From: Ilumatobacteraceae bacterium
Lineage (GTDB): Bacteria > Actinomycetota > Acidimicrobiia > Acidimicrobiales > Ilumatobacteraceae
Assembly: GCA_033344875.1 (NCBI GenBank)
Contig: JAWPMO010000001.1
Location: 3,621,595-3,685,594, forward strand
Reading direction: 5' to 3'
Length of the DNA: 64,000 nucleotides
Part shown: positions 25,629 to 34,720 of the stretch, piece by piece
Layout: the number at the start of each line of letters is the position of its first letter
How positions within the stretch are numbered: position 1 is the first letter of the stretch
The notes under the pieces: generated by a model
The model's database searches: none
What the model saw: only the letters and a program-made list of their open reading frames with translations
What the model was told of the DNA's origin: nothing
Made by a program: the position numbers and the translations under genes

Positions 25629-26630
25629 ATGACGATCCCCGAACTCCTCACCATCGGGCGGGTCAGTGTCGATCTCTACGCGGAGCAGGTCGGTGTCTCG
25701 ATGACCGAGGTGACCACGCTGCGCAAGTCGGTGGGCGGCACCTCGACCAACGTCGCCGTCGCCGCCGCCCGACTCGGACACCACGCCGCTGCCGTCACCA
25801 AGGTCGGCGACGACGAGTTCGGGCGCTACATCACCCACGCGCTCGAACACACCTTCGGCGTCGACACCCGCTGGGTCACGTCGGATCCTGAACTCAAGAC
25901 GCCGCTGGCGTTCGCCGAGCTCGATCCCCCCGAGGATCCGACGATCATCTTCTACCGCGAGCCGCGCGCACCCGACCAGAACCTGCGTCTCGACGACGTC
26001 GATCTCGACGTCGTCCGGGAGGTCCCGCTGTTCTGGGTACCGGCCTCCCGATTCGCTTGGGAGCCGAGCCGCTCGACGGTCACCGAGCTGCTGCGCGCAC
26101 GCGGTCGACGCTCGCACACCGTGCTCGACCTCGACTGGCGCCCGATGTTCTGGAACTCGCCGGCGGAGGCCTCCGAGCAGATCGCACCGATGCTCGACCA
26201 CGTCACCGTCGCGATCGGCAACCGCGACGAATGTGAGATCGCGGTCGGTACTCGCGACCCCGACGAGGCGGCCGACCGCCTGCTCGAACGGGGGCTCGAG
26301 ATCGCCGTCGTCAAGCTCGGTGGCGAGGGCGTCATGGTCGCCACCGCCGACGGTGTGCGAGAGCGGATCCCGCCGTTCCTGGTCGACGTGGTCTGCGGCC
26401 TCGGGTCGGGCGACGCGTTCGGTGGCGCCTTCTGTCACGGCCTGCTCAGCGGCTGGGACCTCGTTCGCTCGGTCGAGTACGGCAATGCCGCCGGCGCGAT
26501 CGTCGCCGGACGCCTCACCTGCGCCGACGCCATGCCGACCGCCGACGAAGTCGACGCGTTCATCGCCGGTCGCACGTCCAGCACCACCTCGAACACCACC
26601 CCCTCGAACACCACTGGAGCACCATCATGA
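25629..26630 (+). CDS. iolC: 5-dehydro-2-deoxygluconokinase (PfkB family)
   Basis: A 333-residue ribokinase-type kinase that phosphorylates 2-deoxy-5-keto-gluconate to DKGP in inositol breakdown. The PfkB signatures are the N-terminal LTIGRVSVDLY, the KSVGGTSTNVAVAAARLG glycine-rich region (34-51), and the C-terminal VVCGLGSGDAFGGAF containing the catalytic base Asp in GSGD. Ser/Thr-rich residues at the extreme C-terminus follow the fold. Only 9 bp separate it from the ATPase gene, and its stop overlaps the next ATG (ATGA). Function is assigned by fold plus the surrounding iol genes. Confidence 0.85.
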   Translation: MTIPELLTIGRVSVDLYAEQVGVSMTEVTTLRKSVGGTSTNVAVAAARLGHHAAAVTKVGDDEFGRYITHALEHTFGVDTRWVTSDPELKTPLAFAELDPPEDPTIIFYREPRAPDQNLRLDDVDLDVVREVPLFWVPASRFAWEPSRSTVTELLRARGRRSHTVLDLDWRPMFWNSPAEASEQIAPMLDHVTVAIGNRDECEIAVGTRDPDEAADRLLERGLEIAVVKLGGEGVMVATADGVRERIPPFLVDVVCGLGSGDAFGGAFCHGLLSGWDLVRSVEYGNAAGAIVAGRLTCADAMPTADEVDAFIAGRTSSTTSNTTPSNTTGAPS

Positions 26631-27814
26631 GTTCCCGCCGCCGACTCGGCATCGGCGTCATCGGATTCGGCTGGATGGGACAAGCCCATTCCCGATCGGC
26701 GGCGCGGATCTCGTCGCTGTTCCCCGACCGCAGTTTCGACACCGACCTGGTGATCTGCGGTGACAGCGTCCCGCAGCGGCAGATCGAGGCGGTCGAGGGC
26801 TTCGGGTTCCGCGAGGCCACCGCCGACTGGCGCAAGGTCGTCGAACATCCCGACGTCGACGTCGTCTACGTCACGGCGCCGAACATGATGCACGAAGAAC
26901 TCGCGATCGCCGCGGCCGAGGCCGGCAAGGCCGTGTTCTGCGAGAAGCCGGTCGGCGGCAAGCCCGATCAGACCGTGCGGGTCGACGCCGCAGCGCGTGC
27001 CGCCGGCGTCATCACCGGTGTCGGCTACAACTACCGCTGGGCGCCGCTCGTGCAGCACGCCAAGCACCTGATCGACTCGGGACAGCTCGGCGAGATCACG
27101 AACTACCGCGGCCGCTTCTTCTCGATGTACGGCGCCGACCCGATGGGGCTGCTGTCGTGGCGGTTCCTCGTCGACGAGGCGGGGTACGGCGTGTCGTCCG
27201 ACATCCTCTCCCACGCCGTCGATCTCGCCACGATGCTGATCGGCCCGATCACGTCGGTGTCGGGCACGATGGAGACGTTCATCAAGGATCGGCCGCTGCC
27301 CCGGGAAGGTGGTACCCACTACGACCGTGGCTCGCCGGCCGACCCGACGGGCACGGTCACCAACGAGGACTACGCGGCAGCGATGGTCACGTTCCACAAC
27401 GGTGCCCGCGGCACGTTCGAGTCGTCGCGGGCGATCATCGGACCCGAGTCGCAGATGGCGTTCGACGTCTACGGCACCAAGGGTGCGCTGCGCTGGAATC
27501 TCGAGACGATGAACGAACTCGAGGTGTTCATCAGCGACGAATCGGGTGCGGCGCCCCGCGGCTACACCAAGGTCTACGCCGGTGACCGGTACCCGTACCA
27601 CGGTCACTTCGTACCCGGTGACGCCAACTCGATCGGGTACGAAGACCTCAAGGTGATCGAGAACTACGAGTTCCTGTCGGCGGTCGCTTCGGGCGTCCAG
27701 CACGAGCCCGGTTTCGCCGAAGCCGTCGACTACGTCAGCTTCCAGGCCGCGTGGCTGCGATCGTGCGAAACGGGCAGCTGGACCGACGTCGTCTCGCTCC
27801 GGGAGGGCACCTGA
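26627..27814 (+). CDS. Gfo/Idh/MocA-family NAD(P)-dependent oxidoreductase
   Basis: A 395-residue dehydrogenase. The N-terminal Rossmann fold is GVIGFGWMGQAHSRS (about 9-23), followed by VTAPNMMHEEL and the catalytic-lysine motif FCEKPVGG (Lys in EKP). The central GVGYNYRWAPLVQHA and the DILSHAVDLA segment give the His of the active site. In the iol operon it may oxidise another inositol isomer (scyllo- or chiro-inositol) or a hexose derivative, alongside the shorter iolG-type enzyme at 31884. Substrate is uncertain. Confidence 0.85.
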   Translation: MSSRRRLGIGVIGFGWMGQAHSRSAARISSLFPDRSFDTDLVICGDSVPQRQIEAVEGFGFREATADWRKVVEHPDVDVVYVTAPNMMHEELAIAAAEAGKAVFCEKPVGGKPDQTVRVDAAARAAGVITGVGYNYRWAPLVQHAKHLIDSGQLGEITNYRGRFFSMYGADPMGLLSWRFLVDEAGYGVSSDILSHAVDLATMLIGPITSVSGTMETFIKDRPLPREGGTHYDRGSPADPTGTVTNEDYAAAMVTFHNGARGTFESSRAIIGPESQMAFDVYGTKGALRWNLETMNELEVFISDESGAAPRGYTKVYAGDRYPYHGHFVPGDANSIGYEDLKVIENYEFLSAVASGVQHEPGFAEAVDYVSFQAAWLRSCETGSWTDVVSLREGT

Positions 27815-29667
27815 TGGAAACCGTTCGACTCACCACCGCCGAAGCGATCGTCCGCTACCTGATCGCCCAGAAGACCGTGATCGACGGCGACACCGTGCCG
27901 CTGTTCCCCGGTGTCTACGCGATCTTCGGGCACGGCAACGTCACCTGCCTCGGGCACTCGCTCGAACAGCACCGCGACGAGCTGCCCACGTGGCGCGGCC
28001 AGAACGAACAGGGCATGGCCCTCGCCGCCACGGCGTACGCGAAGGCGACGAAGCGCCGGCAGATCATGGTGGCCACATCGTCGATCGGGCCGGGCGCGAC
28101 CAACATGATCACCGCGGCCGGGGTGGCGATGGCCAACCGGCTGCCGTTGCTGCTGATCGCCGGCGACACGTTCCAGTCGCGTGTGCCCGACCCCGTCCTG
28201 CAGCAGGTCGAGCACTTCGGCACGCCGTCGACCACCGTCAACGACGGCTTCCGGCCGGTCGTCCGCTACTGGGATCGCATCACGCACCCGGCGCAGGTCG
28301 TCCAGTCGCTGCCACACGCGGTCAACACGATGCTCGACCCCGCCGACTGCGGCCCGGCGTTCATCGGCTTGCCGCAAGACATCGCCGCCGACGCGTACGA
28401 CTACCCGGTGCGGTTCTTCGACGAGGTCGTGCACGAGCCGCGCCGCCCGCGCCCCGATGACGGCGAACTGGCTCGTGCCGCGGCCGCGCTCGCAGCCGCC
28501 GAGAAGCCGCTGATCATCGCCGGCGGCGGTGTGCACTGGTCGGAGGCCGAGTCCGAGCTGCGCAGGTTCGCCGAGCGCCACAACATCCCCGTCGTCGAAA
28601 CGGTGGCCGGTCGCACGTCGCTGCCACAGTCGCACCCGCTGCACGCCGGACCGATCGGCGTCACCGGCTGCACCAGCGCCAACAATCTCGCCGCCGAGGC
28701 CGACGTCGTGCTGGCCGTCGGCACGCGGCTGCAGGACTTCGCGACCGGTTCGTGGACGGTGTTCCAGAACGAGTCGGTGAGGATCATCGGGCTCAACGCC
28801 GCCCGGTTCGACGCCACCAAGCACCTGGCGCTGCCCCTCGTCGCCGACGCCCGCGAGGCACTCACCCAGTTGACCGACTCGCTCGGTGCCTACCGGGCGC
28901 CCGACGACTGGTCGACGACCTGCGCATCCGAGGTCGCGCAGTACCACGCCTACATCGACAAGATCGCGGCGCCCGACAGCAGCGCCGACAGCGGTCTGCC
29001 CACCTACGCCCAGGTCGTCGGAGCGGTCGACCGCCTCGCCACGGCCGACACGTACGCGCTCACCGCGGCGGGTGGCTTCCCGGGCGAGCTCGTCAACGGA
29101 TGGCGATCCGACGTCGTGCACTCCTTCGACACCGAGTACGGCTTCTCGTGCATGGGCTACGAGATCGCCGGCGCGTGGGGCGCCAAGATGGCGCTGCCCG
29201 ACCGTGAGGTCGTCGCGTTCGTCGGCGACGGTTCCTACCTGATGATGAACAGCGACCTCTACAGCTCGGTCCTGTCGGGCCACAAGCTGATCGTCGTCGT
29301 CTGTGACAACGGCGGGTTCGCGGTGATCAACCGGCTCCAGATCAACCAGGGCGGCGTGCCGTTCAACAACCTGATCGCCGACGCCAAGATCCTCGACGAG
29401 GTGCGCGTCGACTTCGCCGCCCACGCGGCGGCGATGGGCTGTCGCACCGAGACCGTCGCCGACATCGCCGAACTCGGGGCGGCGTTCCTGCGAGCCCGTG
29501 AGGCTGACCGCACCACCGTCATCGCGTTGCGCACCGATGCGTACTCGTGGACGGAGGGTGGCGCCTTCTGGGAGGTCGGCGTGCCCGAGGTGAGCGACCG
29601 TCCCGAGGTCGTCGCCGCTCGCGCCGAGGTCGACGCCGGCAAGTCGGATCAGCGGGTGGGTTGGTGA
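27814..29667 (+). CDS. iolD: 3D-(3,5/4)-trihydroxycyclohexane-1,2-dione hydrolase
   Basis: A 617-residue ThDP-dependent enzyme that opens the ring of the inositol-derived dione to 5-deoxy-glucuronate. The ThDP activating Glu is in WRGQNEQGMALAATAYAKA (about 61-79). The middle domain begins near EKPLIIAGGGVHWSEAE. The cofactor-binding motif GDGSYLMMNSDLYS, followed by the NGGFAVINRLQ stretch, completes the PP domain. Length and the FPGVYAIFGHGNVT opening match IolD rather than acetolactate synthase. The ATG overlaps the preceding stop by one base and its own stop overlaps the SDR start. Confidence 0.93.
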   Translation: METVRLTTAEAIVRYLIAQKTVIDGDTVPLFPGVYAIFGHGNVTCLGHSLEQHRDELPTWRGQNEQGMALAATAYAKATKRRQIMVATSSIGPGATNMITAAGVAMANRLPLLLIAGDTFQSRVPDPVLQQVEHFGTPSTTVNDGFRPVVRYWDRITHPAQVVQSLPHAVNTMLDPADCGPAFIGLPQDIAADAYDYPVRFFDEVVHEPRRPRPDDGELARAAAALAAAEKPLIIAGGGVHWSEAESELRRFAERHNIPVVETVAGRTSLPQSHPLHAGPIGVTGCTSANNLAAEADVVLAVGTRLQDFATGSWTVFQNESVRIIGLNAARFDATKHLALPLVADAREALTQLTDSLGAYRAPDDWSTTCASEVAQYHAYIDKIAAPDSSADSGLPTYAQVVGAVDRLATADTYALTAAGGFPGELVNGWRSDVVHSFDTEYGFSCMGYEIAGAWGAKMALPDREVVAFVGDGSYLMMNSDLYSSVLSGHKLIVVVCDNGGFAVINRLQINQGGVPFNNLIADAKILDEVRVDFAAHAAAMGCRTETVADIAELGAAFLRAREADRTTVIALRTDAYSWTEGGAFWEVGVPEVSDRPEVVAARAEVDAGKSDQRVGW

Positions 29668-30488
29668 TGAGCGGTCGGTTCCACGAGCGGGTCGCCCTGG
29701 TCACCGGCTCGACGCAAGGGCTGGGGCGTGCCCTCCTGCTCCGGATGGCGGGCGAGGGTCTCGCGGGTGCGGTCGTCACGGGTCGCAATGCCGAGCGTGG
29801 TGCCGACGTCTGCGCCGAGCTGGGGGAGCTCGGCTGCGAGGCCGTGTTCGTCGCTGCCGAACTCGATTCGGCCGACGACATCGACGCGCTGATCGCCGCG
29901 GCCGACGACCGCTTCGGTCACATCGACCATCTCGCCAACTGCGCCGCCGTGACCGACCGCGGCGACGTCTGGACGACCACGCCCGACTTCTGGGACTGGA
30001 TGATGGCCGTCAACGTCCGTGCGCCGTTCCTCCTGACCCAGGGCGTCGCCCGGATCGCACGCCGCGAGGGCCGGCCGGCATCGGTGGTCAACATCGGCAG
30101 CGTCGCCGGGTACGGCGGCCCCGACTTCATCACGGCCTACAGCGTCTCGAAGGGCGCGCTGCTGACCCTCACCAAGTCGCTCGCGTTCCAGTTGATGCGC
30201 CACCACATCCGCGTCGTGCAGGTGAACCCCGGCTGGATGGACACGCCGGGTGAAGACCTCATCCAGCGCAAGTACCACGGCGGTGGCGACGACTGGCTCG
30301 AGCGGGCCGAGGCCGAGCGGCCGTTCGGTCGGCTGATCAAGACCGACGAACTGGCCCGCACCCTCGCCTTCGTGCTGAGCGACGACGCCGGGATGATGAC
30401 CGGCTCGATCATCGACTACGACCAGACGGTGCTCGGCGCCGGCGCCGGTGAACTCCCACCCCTGCTCGAACCGGACGGCGACCGGTGA
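29667..30488 (+). CDS. Short-chain dehydrogenase/reductase in the inositol operon
   Basis: A 273-residue classical SDR. The cofactor motif is TGSTQGLG (13-20), NxAA-type NCAA, the catalytic Ser in NIGSVAGYGG and the YSVSK active-site Tyr/Lys, followed by VNPGWMDTPGED. The C-terminal GSIIDYDQTVLG fits the family. Tight coupling (1-bp overlap upstream, GTGA overlap downstream) places it firmly in the operon. It may oxidise or reduce a polyol intermediate, for example an alternative inositol or inosose dehydrogenase step; the substrate is not readable. Confidence 0.9.
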   Translation: MSGRFHERVALVTGSTQGLGRALLLRMAGEGLAGAVVTGRNAERGADVCAELGELGCEAVFVAAELDSADDIDALIAAADDRFGHIDHLANCAAVTDRGDVWTTTPDFWDWMMAVNVRAPFLLTQGVARIARREGRPASVVNIGSVAGYGGPDFITAYSVSKGALLTLTKSLAFQLMRHHIRVVQVNPGWMDTPGEDLIQRKYHGGGDDWLERAEAERPFGRLIKTDELARTLAFVLSDDAGMMTGSIIDYDQTVLGAGAGELPPLLEPDGDR

Positions 30489-31891
30489 CCGACTACAGCC
30501 TGACCGGACCGTCGTCGGTCGCCGCGGTCGAGCGCGGCCTCGCGAACGCAGAGTGGTTCGCGCCCGTGATCGACCCGGAGCGACTCCGAGAGCTGCAACG
30601 CCGGTCGAACACACGGGCCGCCGTCGACGTCGCGCTGTGGCTGGCGCTGATCGTCGCATCGGGCGTGTGGGCGTACTCGACGATCTGGTCGTGGTGGTCG
30701 ATTCCCGCGTTCATGGTCTTCGGTGCGCTGTACGGCGGCGCCGCCGACGCTCGCTGGCACGAATGCGGTCACGGCACCGCGTTCCGTTCGCCGCTCGCGA
30801 ACGACGTGATCTACCACCTCGCCTCGTTCATGCTGTGGCGTGGCCCGACCGTGTGGCGGTGGTCGCACTACCGGCATCACACCGACACGATCATCGTCGG
30901 CCGCGACGCCGAGATCGTGTTCCAGCGACCGCCCAGTGTCGGACGCGCGGTGTTCGCGTTCACCCACCTGCAGGGTGGCCCGCAGATGTTCGCCCGTCTC
31001 GTCCGGCATGCGGCCGGTCGCCTCGACGACGACGCGAAGAACTTCGTGCCGGAGACCGAGCACCGACGCGTCGTGTGGGAATCGCGCATCATGGTCGCGA
31101 TCGTCGGGGCCGTCGCGGTGTGGAGCCTCGTCGCCTGGACGATCGTGCCGCTCATGTTCATCGGCCTGCCGACGATCTACGGCGGCTGGCTGGTGGTGTT
31201 CTTCGGCATCACGCAACACGCGGGCATGCGCGAGAACGTGCTCGACCACCGGTACAGCACGCGCAGCGTGGCGATGAACCCGGTGTTCCGGTTCCTGTAT
31301 CTCAACATGAACTACCACGTCGAGCACCACCTGCTGCCGAGCGTGCCGTACCGGGCGCTGCCCGACCTGCACGACGAGATCAGCGATCAGCTCGCACCCC
31401 GGAAGCCGAACACACTCGCCGCGTATCGCGAGATCTTCCACGCGCTGCGTCGGCAGTCGACCGACCCGACGTGGGAGATCCCGCTCGACGTGCCCGACGT
31501 ACCGTCGGCGACCCGGCAACGGATCGACGTCGGTGAGACCAACTGGGTTCGACACGCCGACGGCGGCCTCGACATCGGCGCGGCCGACACGCTCGAGGCC
31601 GGGCAACTGCGTCGCGTCGACATCGACGACCGCACCTTCGTCGTCTGTCGCCTCGCCGACGGGCAACTGTCGCTCGCCGACGGTCTGTGCACCCACGCCG
31701 AGGTCCATCTCGCCGACGGTGCGATCGTCGACGGGCAGATCGAGTGTCCGAAGCACAATGGACGCGTCGACGCGGTGACCGGCGAACCCACGCGTAAACC
31801 GATCCGTACGGCGCTCTGTGTCTACGACGTCGACGAGATCGCCGGTCGGATCGTCACGCATCTCACCGTGAGGAGCAACACCCATGTCTGA
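30485..31891 (+). CDS. Fatty-acid-desaturase-like membrane oxygenase fused to a Rieske domain
   Basis: A 468-residue fusion. The N-terminal part (about 40-300) has several membrane segments and the di-iron histidine boxes HECGHG, HYRHH and HVEHH of the desaturase/hydroxylase superfamily. The C-terminal part is a Rieske [2Fe-2S] domain with C402-x-H404 (CTHAEVHL) and C421-P-K-H424. The Rieske unit would supply electrons to the di-iron site, as a separate ferredoxin does in alkane or sterol hydroxylases. Embedded with overlapping genes in the inositol operon, it probably hydroxylates or demethylates a hydrophilic polyol-linked substrate rather than a lipid. That is inference. Confidence 0.88.
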   Translation: MTDYSLTGPSSVAAVERGLANAEWFAPVIDPERLRELQRRSNTRAAVDVALWLALIVASGVWAYSTIWSWWSIPAFMVFGALYGGAADARWHECGHGTAFRSPLANDVIYHLASFMLWRGPTVWRWSHYRHHTDTIIVGRDAEIVFQRPPSVGRAVFAFTHLQGGPQMFARLVRHAAGRLDDDAKNFVPETEHRRVVWESRIMVAIVGAVAVWSLVAWTIVPLMFIGLPTIYGGWLVVFFGITQHAGMRENVLDHRYSTRSVAMNPVFRFLYLNMNYHVEHHLLPSVPYRALPDLHDEISDQLAPRKPNTLAAYREIFHALRRQSTDPTWEIPLDVPDVPSATRQRIDVGETNWVRHADGGLDIGAADTLEAGQLRRVDIDDRTFVVCRLADGQLSLADGLCTHAEVHLADGAIVDGQIECPKHNGRVDAVTGEPTRKPIRTALCVYDVDEIAGRIVTHLTVRSNTHV

Positions 31892-32894
31892 CCTTCGAAT
31901 CGGTGTCCTCGGCTGCGGCCGAATCGGCCGGATGCATGCCGAGTTGATCGCGGGCCGCGTCGAGGGCCTTGCGCTCGGCGCCGTGTACGACGTCGTGACG
32001 GCGGCAGCGAACGACACGGCAGCCAGGTTCGGTGGTCGCGTCGCCGACACCCCGGAGTCGCTGATCGAGGGCGATGACGTCGACGCGGTGGCGATCTGTT
32101 CGTCGACCGACACGCACATCGACCTGCTCGTCGCCGCGGCGGCGGCCGGCAAGCCGGTGTTCATCGAGAAGCCGCTGTCGCTCGACCTCGCACAGGTCGA
32201 CCGCGGCGTCGCCGCGGTCGACGCCGCCGGCATCTCGGTGCAAGTCGGGTTCAACCGCCGCTTCGACCCGAGCCATCGCGCGGTGCGCGATCGGGTGCAG
32301 CGCGGCGACCTCGGCGACGTCCACCTCTGCCGGATCACCAGCCGTGATCCGGCGCCGCCGCCGATCTCCTACATCGAGGTGTCCGGCGGGATCTTCAACG
32401 ACATGACGATCCACGACTTCGACATGGCGCGGTACGTCACCGGCAGCGAGGTCGTCGACGTCTTCGCCCACGGTGCGGTGCTCGTCGATCCGGCGATCGG
32501 AGCGGCCGGCGACTTCGACACGATCGTCGTCACGATGCGACACGAGAACGGCGCGATCACCACGATCGACAACTCGCGCCAGGCGGTGTACGGCTACGAC
32601 CAGCGCGTCGAGGTGTTCGGGTCGGCCGGTCTGGCGATGTCCGACAACCCCCTGAGCACCACGACGGTGTTCCGCGACGCCGACGGCGGCCACCAGTCGA
32701 CGGTGCCCTACTTCTTCCTCGATCGTTACATCCCGTCGTACCTGGCGGAGTGGGCGGCGTTCCGCGACCTGGCGCGCGACGGAGGACCGTCGCCGGTGTC
32801 GATGGCCGACGGCCGCGCGCCGCTCGCACTCGGCATCGCCGCGCTCACCTCTGCCCGTGAAGGCCGGATCGTCCCCGTCGCCGAGGTCGGTTGA
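31884..32894 (+). CDS. iolG: myo-Inositol 2-dehydrogenase
   Basis: A 336-residue Gfo/Idh/MocA dehydrogenase, the first enzyme of inositol breakdown (inositol to 2-keto-myo-inositol). The Rossmann motif is GVLGCGRIGRMHAE (7-20), with CSSTDTHIDLL, the catalytic FIEKPLSLD lysine motif, GFNRRFDPSH, and the D/H active site GGIFNDMTIHDFDMARY. Length and motif set match IolG well. It overlaps the fusion oxygenase by 8 bp and the next gene by one base. Confidence 0.92.
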   Translation: MSDLRIGVLGCGRIGRMHAELIAGRVEGLALGAVYDVVTAAANDTAARFGGRVADTPESLIEGDDVDAVAICSSTDTHIDLLVAAAAAGKPVFIEKPLSLDLAQVDRGVAAVDAAGISVQVGFNRRFDPSHRAVRDRVQRGDLGDVHLCRITSRDPAPPPISYIEVSGGIFNDMTIHDFDMARYVTGSEVVDVFAHGAVLVDPAIGAAGDFDTIVVTMRHENGAITTIDNSRQAVYGYDQRVEVFGSAGLAMSDNPLSTTTVFRDADGGHQSTVPYFFLDRYIPSYLAEWAAFRDLARDGGPSPVSMADGRAPLALGIAALTSAREGRIVPVAEVG

Positions 32895-33844
32895 TGCGCG
32901 CCTACATCACCGGAGCGACCGGGTTCGTCGGATCGAACATCGCGTCGGAGTTCGCGGCGATGCCCGACACCGACGTGCACTGCCCGGTGCGGTCGGCGCA
33001 CCCCGACCCGGGGCTGTCCACCGAATCGCTCGATCTGCTCGACGACGCGGCGCTGATCGCCAGCGTCGAGCGGTACCTGCCCGACGTCATCGTGCACGCG
33101 ATGATCCTCAACGACCACGACCTGATGTACGCCGACCGGCACCTCGCCTGGCACTCGTACGTCGGCACCACCGAGGTGCTCGGCGACGCCGCGAATCGGA
33201 TCGGCGCGACGCTGATCCTGGTGTCGACCGACTGGGTGTTCGACGGCACACAGGGCCCGGCCGCCGAAGACACGCCGCCGAACCCGATCAACCTGTACGG
33301 CGTCCTCAAGCTCGCGAGCGAGATGGTCGTGTCGCAGCGCTGCGAGCGCGGGGCGATCGCCCGAGTGTCGGGTGTGCAGGGCCACCACCGGGCCCGGCCG
33401 ACGACCCCCCGCTCGCAAGATCTGGGCTACGGCTACCTCGCCGCCTCGATCGTCGACGCGCTCTCCACCGGGAACCGGTTCACCGTGTGGGAGGCGCCCG
33501 ACATCAACAACGTCGCCACCCTCAGTCTGGCGAGCGAGACCGGCCGGATCATGCATGCGATCGCCGGACTCGACGACCCGCGCGACGTCTTCCACTGCTG
33601 CGGCTCCGAACCGGTCAGCCGCCGCGAGCTCGCGTACGCGACCTGTGACGTGTTCGGCCTCGACCGGGAACTGCTCGACTTCGGCCCGCCCGACGACGCG
33701 GCGATGATGCGGCACGCGGTCCCGTACGACACGTCGTTGTCGACCGACCTGACCACCGCCCGACTGGGCACGACACCGCTGACGACGGTCGAGATCCTCG
33801 AACGCTTCAGCGACGAACGCGCACGAACAGGAGCACTCACATGA
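32894..33844 (+). CDS. RmlD/NAD-dependent epimerase-like protein
   Basis: A 316-residue extended SDR with the TGATGFVGSNI cofactor motif (about 7-17), the RmlD-like VSTDWVFDG strand (catalytic Ser/Thr region) and YGVLKLASE carrying the YxxxK pair, as in dTDP-4-dehydrorhamnose reductase and related enzymes. The lack of any nucleotide-sugar genes around it, and its tight packing between iolG and iolB, argue for a polyol- or sugar-modifying role in this pathway. The ATG at 32894 overlaps the iolG stop. Confidence 0.8.
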   Translation: MRAYITGATGFVGSNIASEFAAMPDTDVHCPVRSAHPDPGLSTESLDLLDDAALIASVERYLPDVIVHAMILNDHDLMYADRHLAWHSYVGTTEVLGDAANRIGATLILVSTDWVFDGTQGPAAEDTPPNPINLYGVLKLASEMVVSQRCERGAIARVSGVQGHHRARPTTPRSQDLGYGYLAASIVDALSTGNRFTVWEAPDINNVATLSLASETGRIMHAIAGLDDPRDVFHCCGSEPVSRRELAYATCDVFGLDRELLDFGPPDDAAMMRHAVPYDTSLSTDLTTARLGTTPLTTVEILERFSDERARTGALT

Positions 33845-34710
33845 CCAGCACGACCCGATCCGGCCCGATCCGCCCCGCCGACGGGCCGGGCACATTGCTC
33901 GACATCACGCCGGAGTCCGCCGGTTGGTCGAACGTCGCGTTCGCGATCCACGACGTACGCGCCGGTTCGCCGCACCGGGGTGGCACCACCGACCGCGAGA
34001 CCGCGATCGTCACGATCGAGGGTGCCGGCCGCGTGCTCGTCGACGGGCTCACGGTCGACGTCACCCGCACGTCGGTGTTCGACCAGGTCGGCCGCATCGT
34101 CTACGTGCCGCCCGGCGTCGACTTCACGATCGAGACCGACGGCGCGCTCGTCGTGGCCGTCGGGTCGGCACCGGCCGAGGGCAAGCTGCCGGTGCGCGTG
34201 TTCGAACCGTCCGAGATGCGCAGCGAGATCCGCGGCGGTGGATCGTCCTATCGCCAGGTGGTGCACGCGCTCGCGTACCCGCTGCCCGCCGAGCACCTGA
34301 TCCTCTACGAGGTGTACGTGCCGCGTGGCACGTGGGCCGGCTGGCCGCCGCACCGCCACGACGGCGTCGACGGTTCGCCGTACCTGGAGGAGGTGTACTA
34401 CTTCCGCCTGCAGGGTCCGGAGGGGTACGTGCTCCACCGCAACTTCACCGACGGCGCAGGACTCGCCGGCGTCGGCGACGATTTCGACGAGGTCGTCGTC
34501 GCCCGCGACGGCGACGCGGTGCTCGTGCCGCAGGGGTACCACACGTCGGTCGCCTCGCCCGGCTCGAACATGTACTTCCTCAACTACCTCGCCGGCGAGC
34601 TCGAACTCGACGACCGCAAGACGCCGCCGTGCTTCCACTCCGACCACACCTGGATCGAAGCCGATTGGGACGCCGGTGCCTGGAGCCTGCCCGTCGTCCC
34701 CCTCACGTGA
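33841..34710 (+). CDS. iolB: 5-deoxy-glucuronate isomerase
   Basis: A 289-residue double cupin that converts 5-deoxy-glucuronate to 2-deoxy-5-keto-gluconate. Cupin metal ligands are visible in WPPHRHDG (two His), LEEVYYFRL (Glu) and the late VPQGYHTSVASPGSNMYFLNY (His). RIVYVPPGVDF is in the first barrel. The length matches the family. ATGA overlap with the epimerase-like gene; an 11-bp gap to the aldolase. Confidence 0.95.
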   Translation: MTSTTRSGPIRPADGPGTLLDITPESAGWSNVAFAIHDVRAGSPHRGGTTDRETAIVTIEGAGRVLVDGLTVDVTRTSVFDQVGRIVYVPPGVDFTIETDGALVVAVGSAPAEGKLPVRVFEPSEMRSEIRGGGSSYRQVVHALAYPLPAEHLILYEVYVPRGTWAGWPPHRHDGVDGSPYLEEVYYFRLQGPEGYVLHRNFTDGAGLAGVGDDFDEVVVARDGDAVLVPQGYHTSVASPGSNMYFLNYLAGELELDDRKTPPCFHSDHTWIEADWDAGAWSLPVVPLT

Positions 34711-34720
34711 GTTGCGTCCG

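Noticed and set aside
23412-26438. Very long open frame on the minus strand (about 1000 codons) across the ABC and iolC genes
   Set aside because: It is antisense to three well-supported genes and is rich in Arg, Asp, Glu, His and Gly as expected from the complementary reading of high-GC coding DNA; no domain motif is seen.
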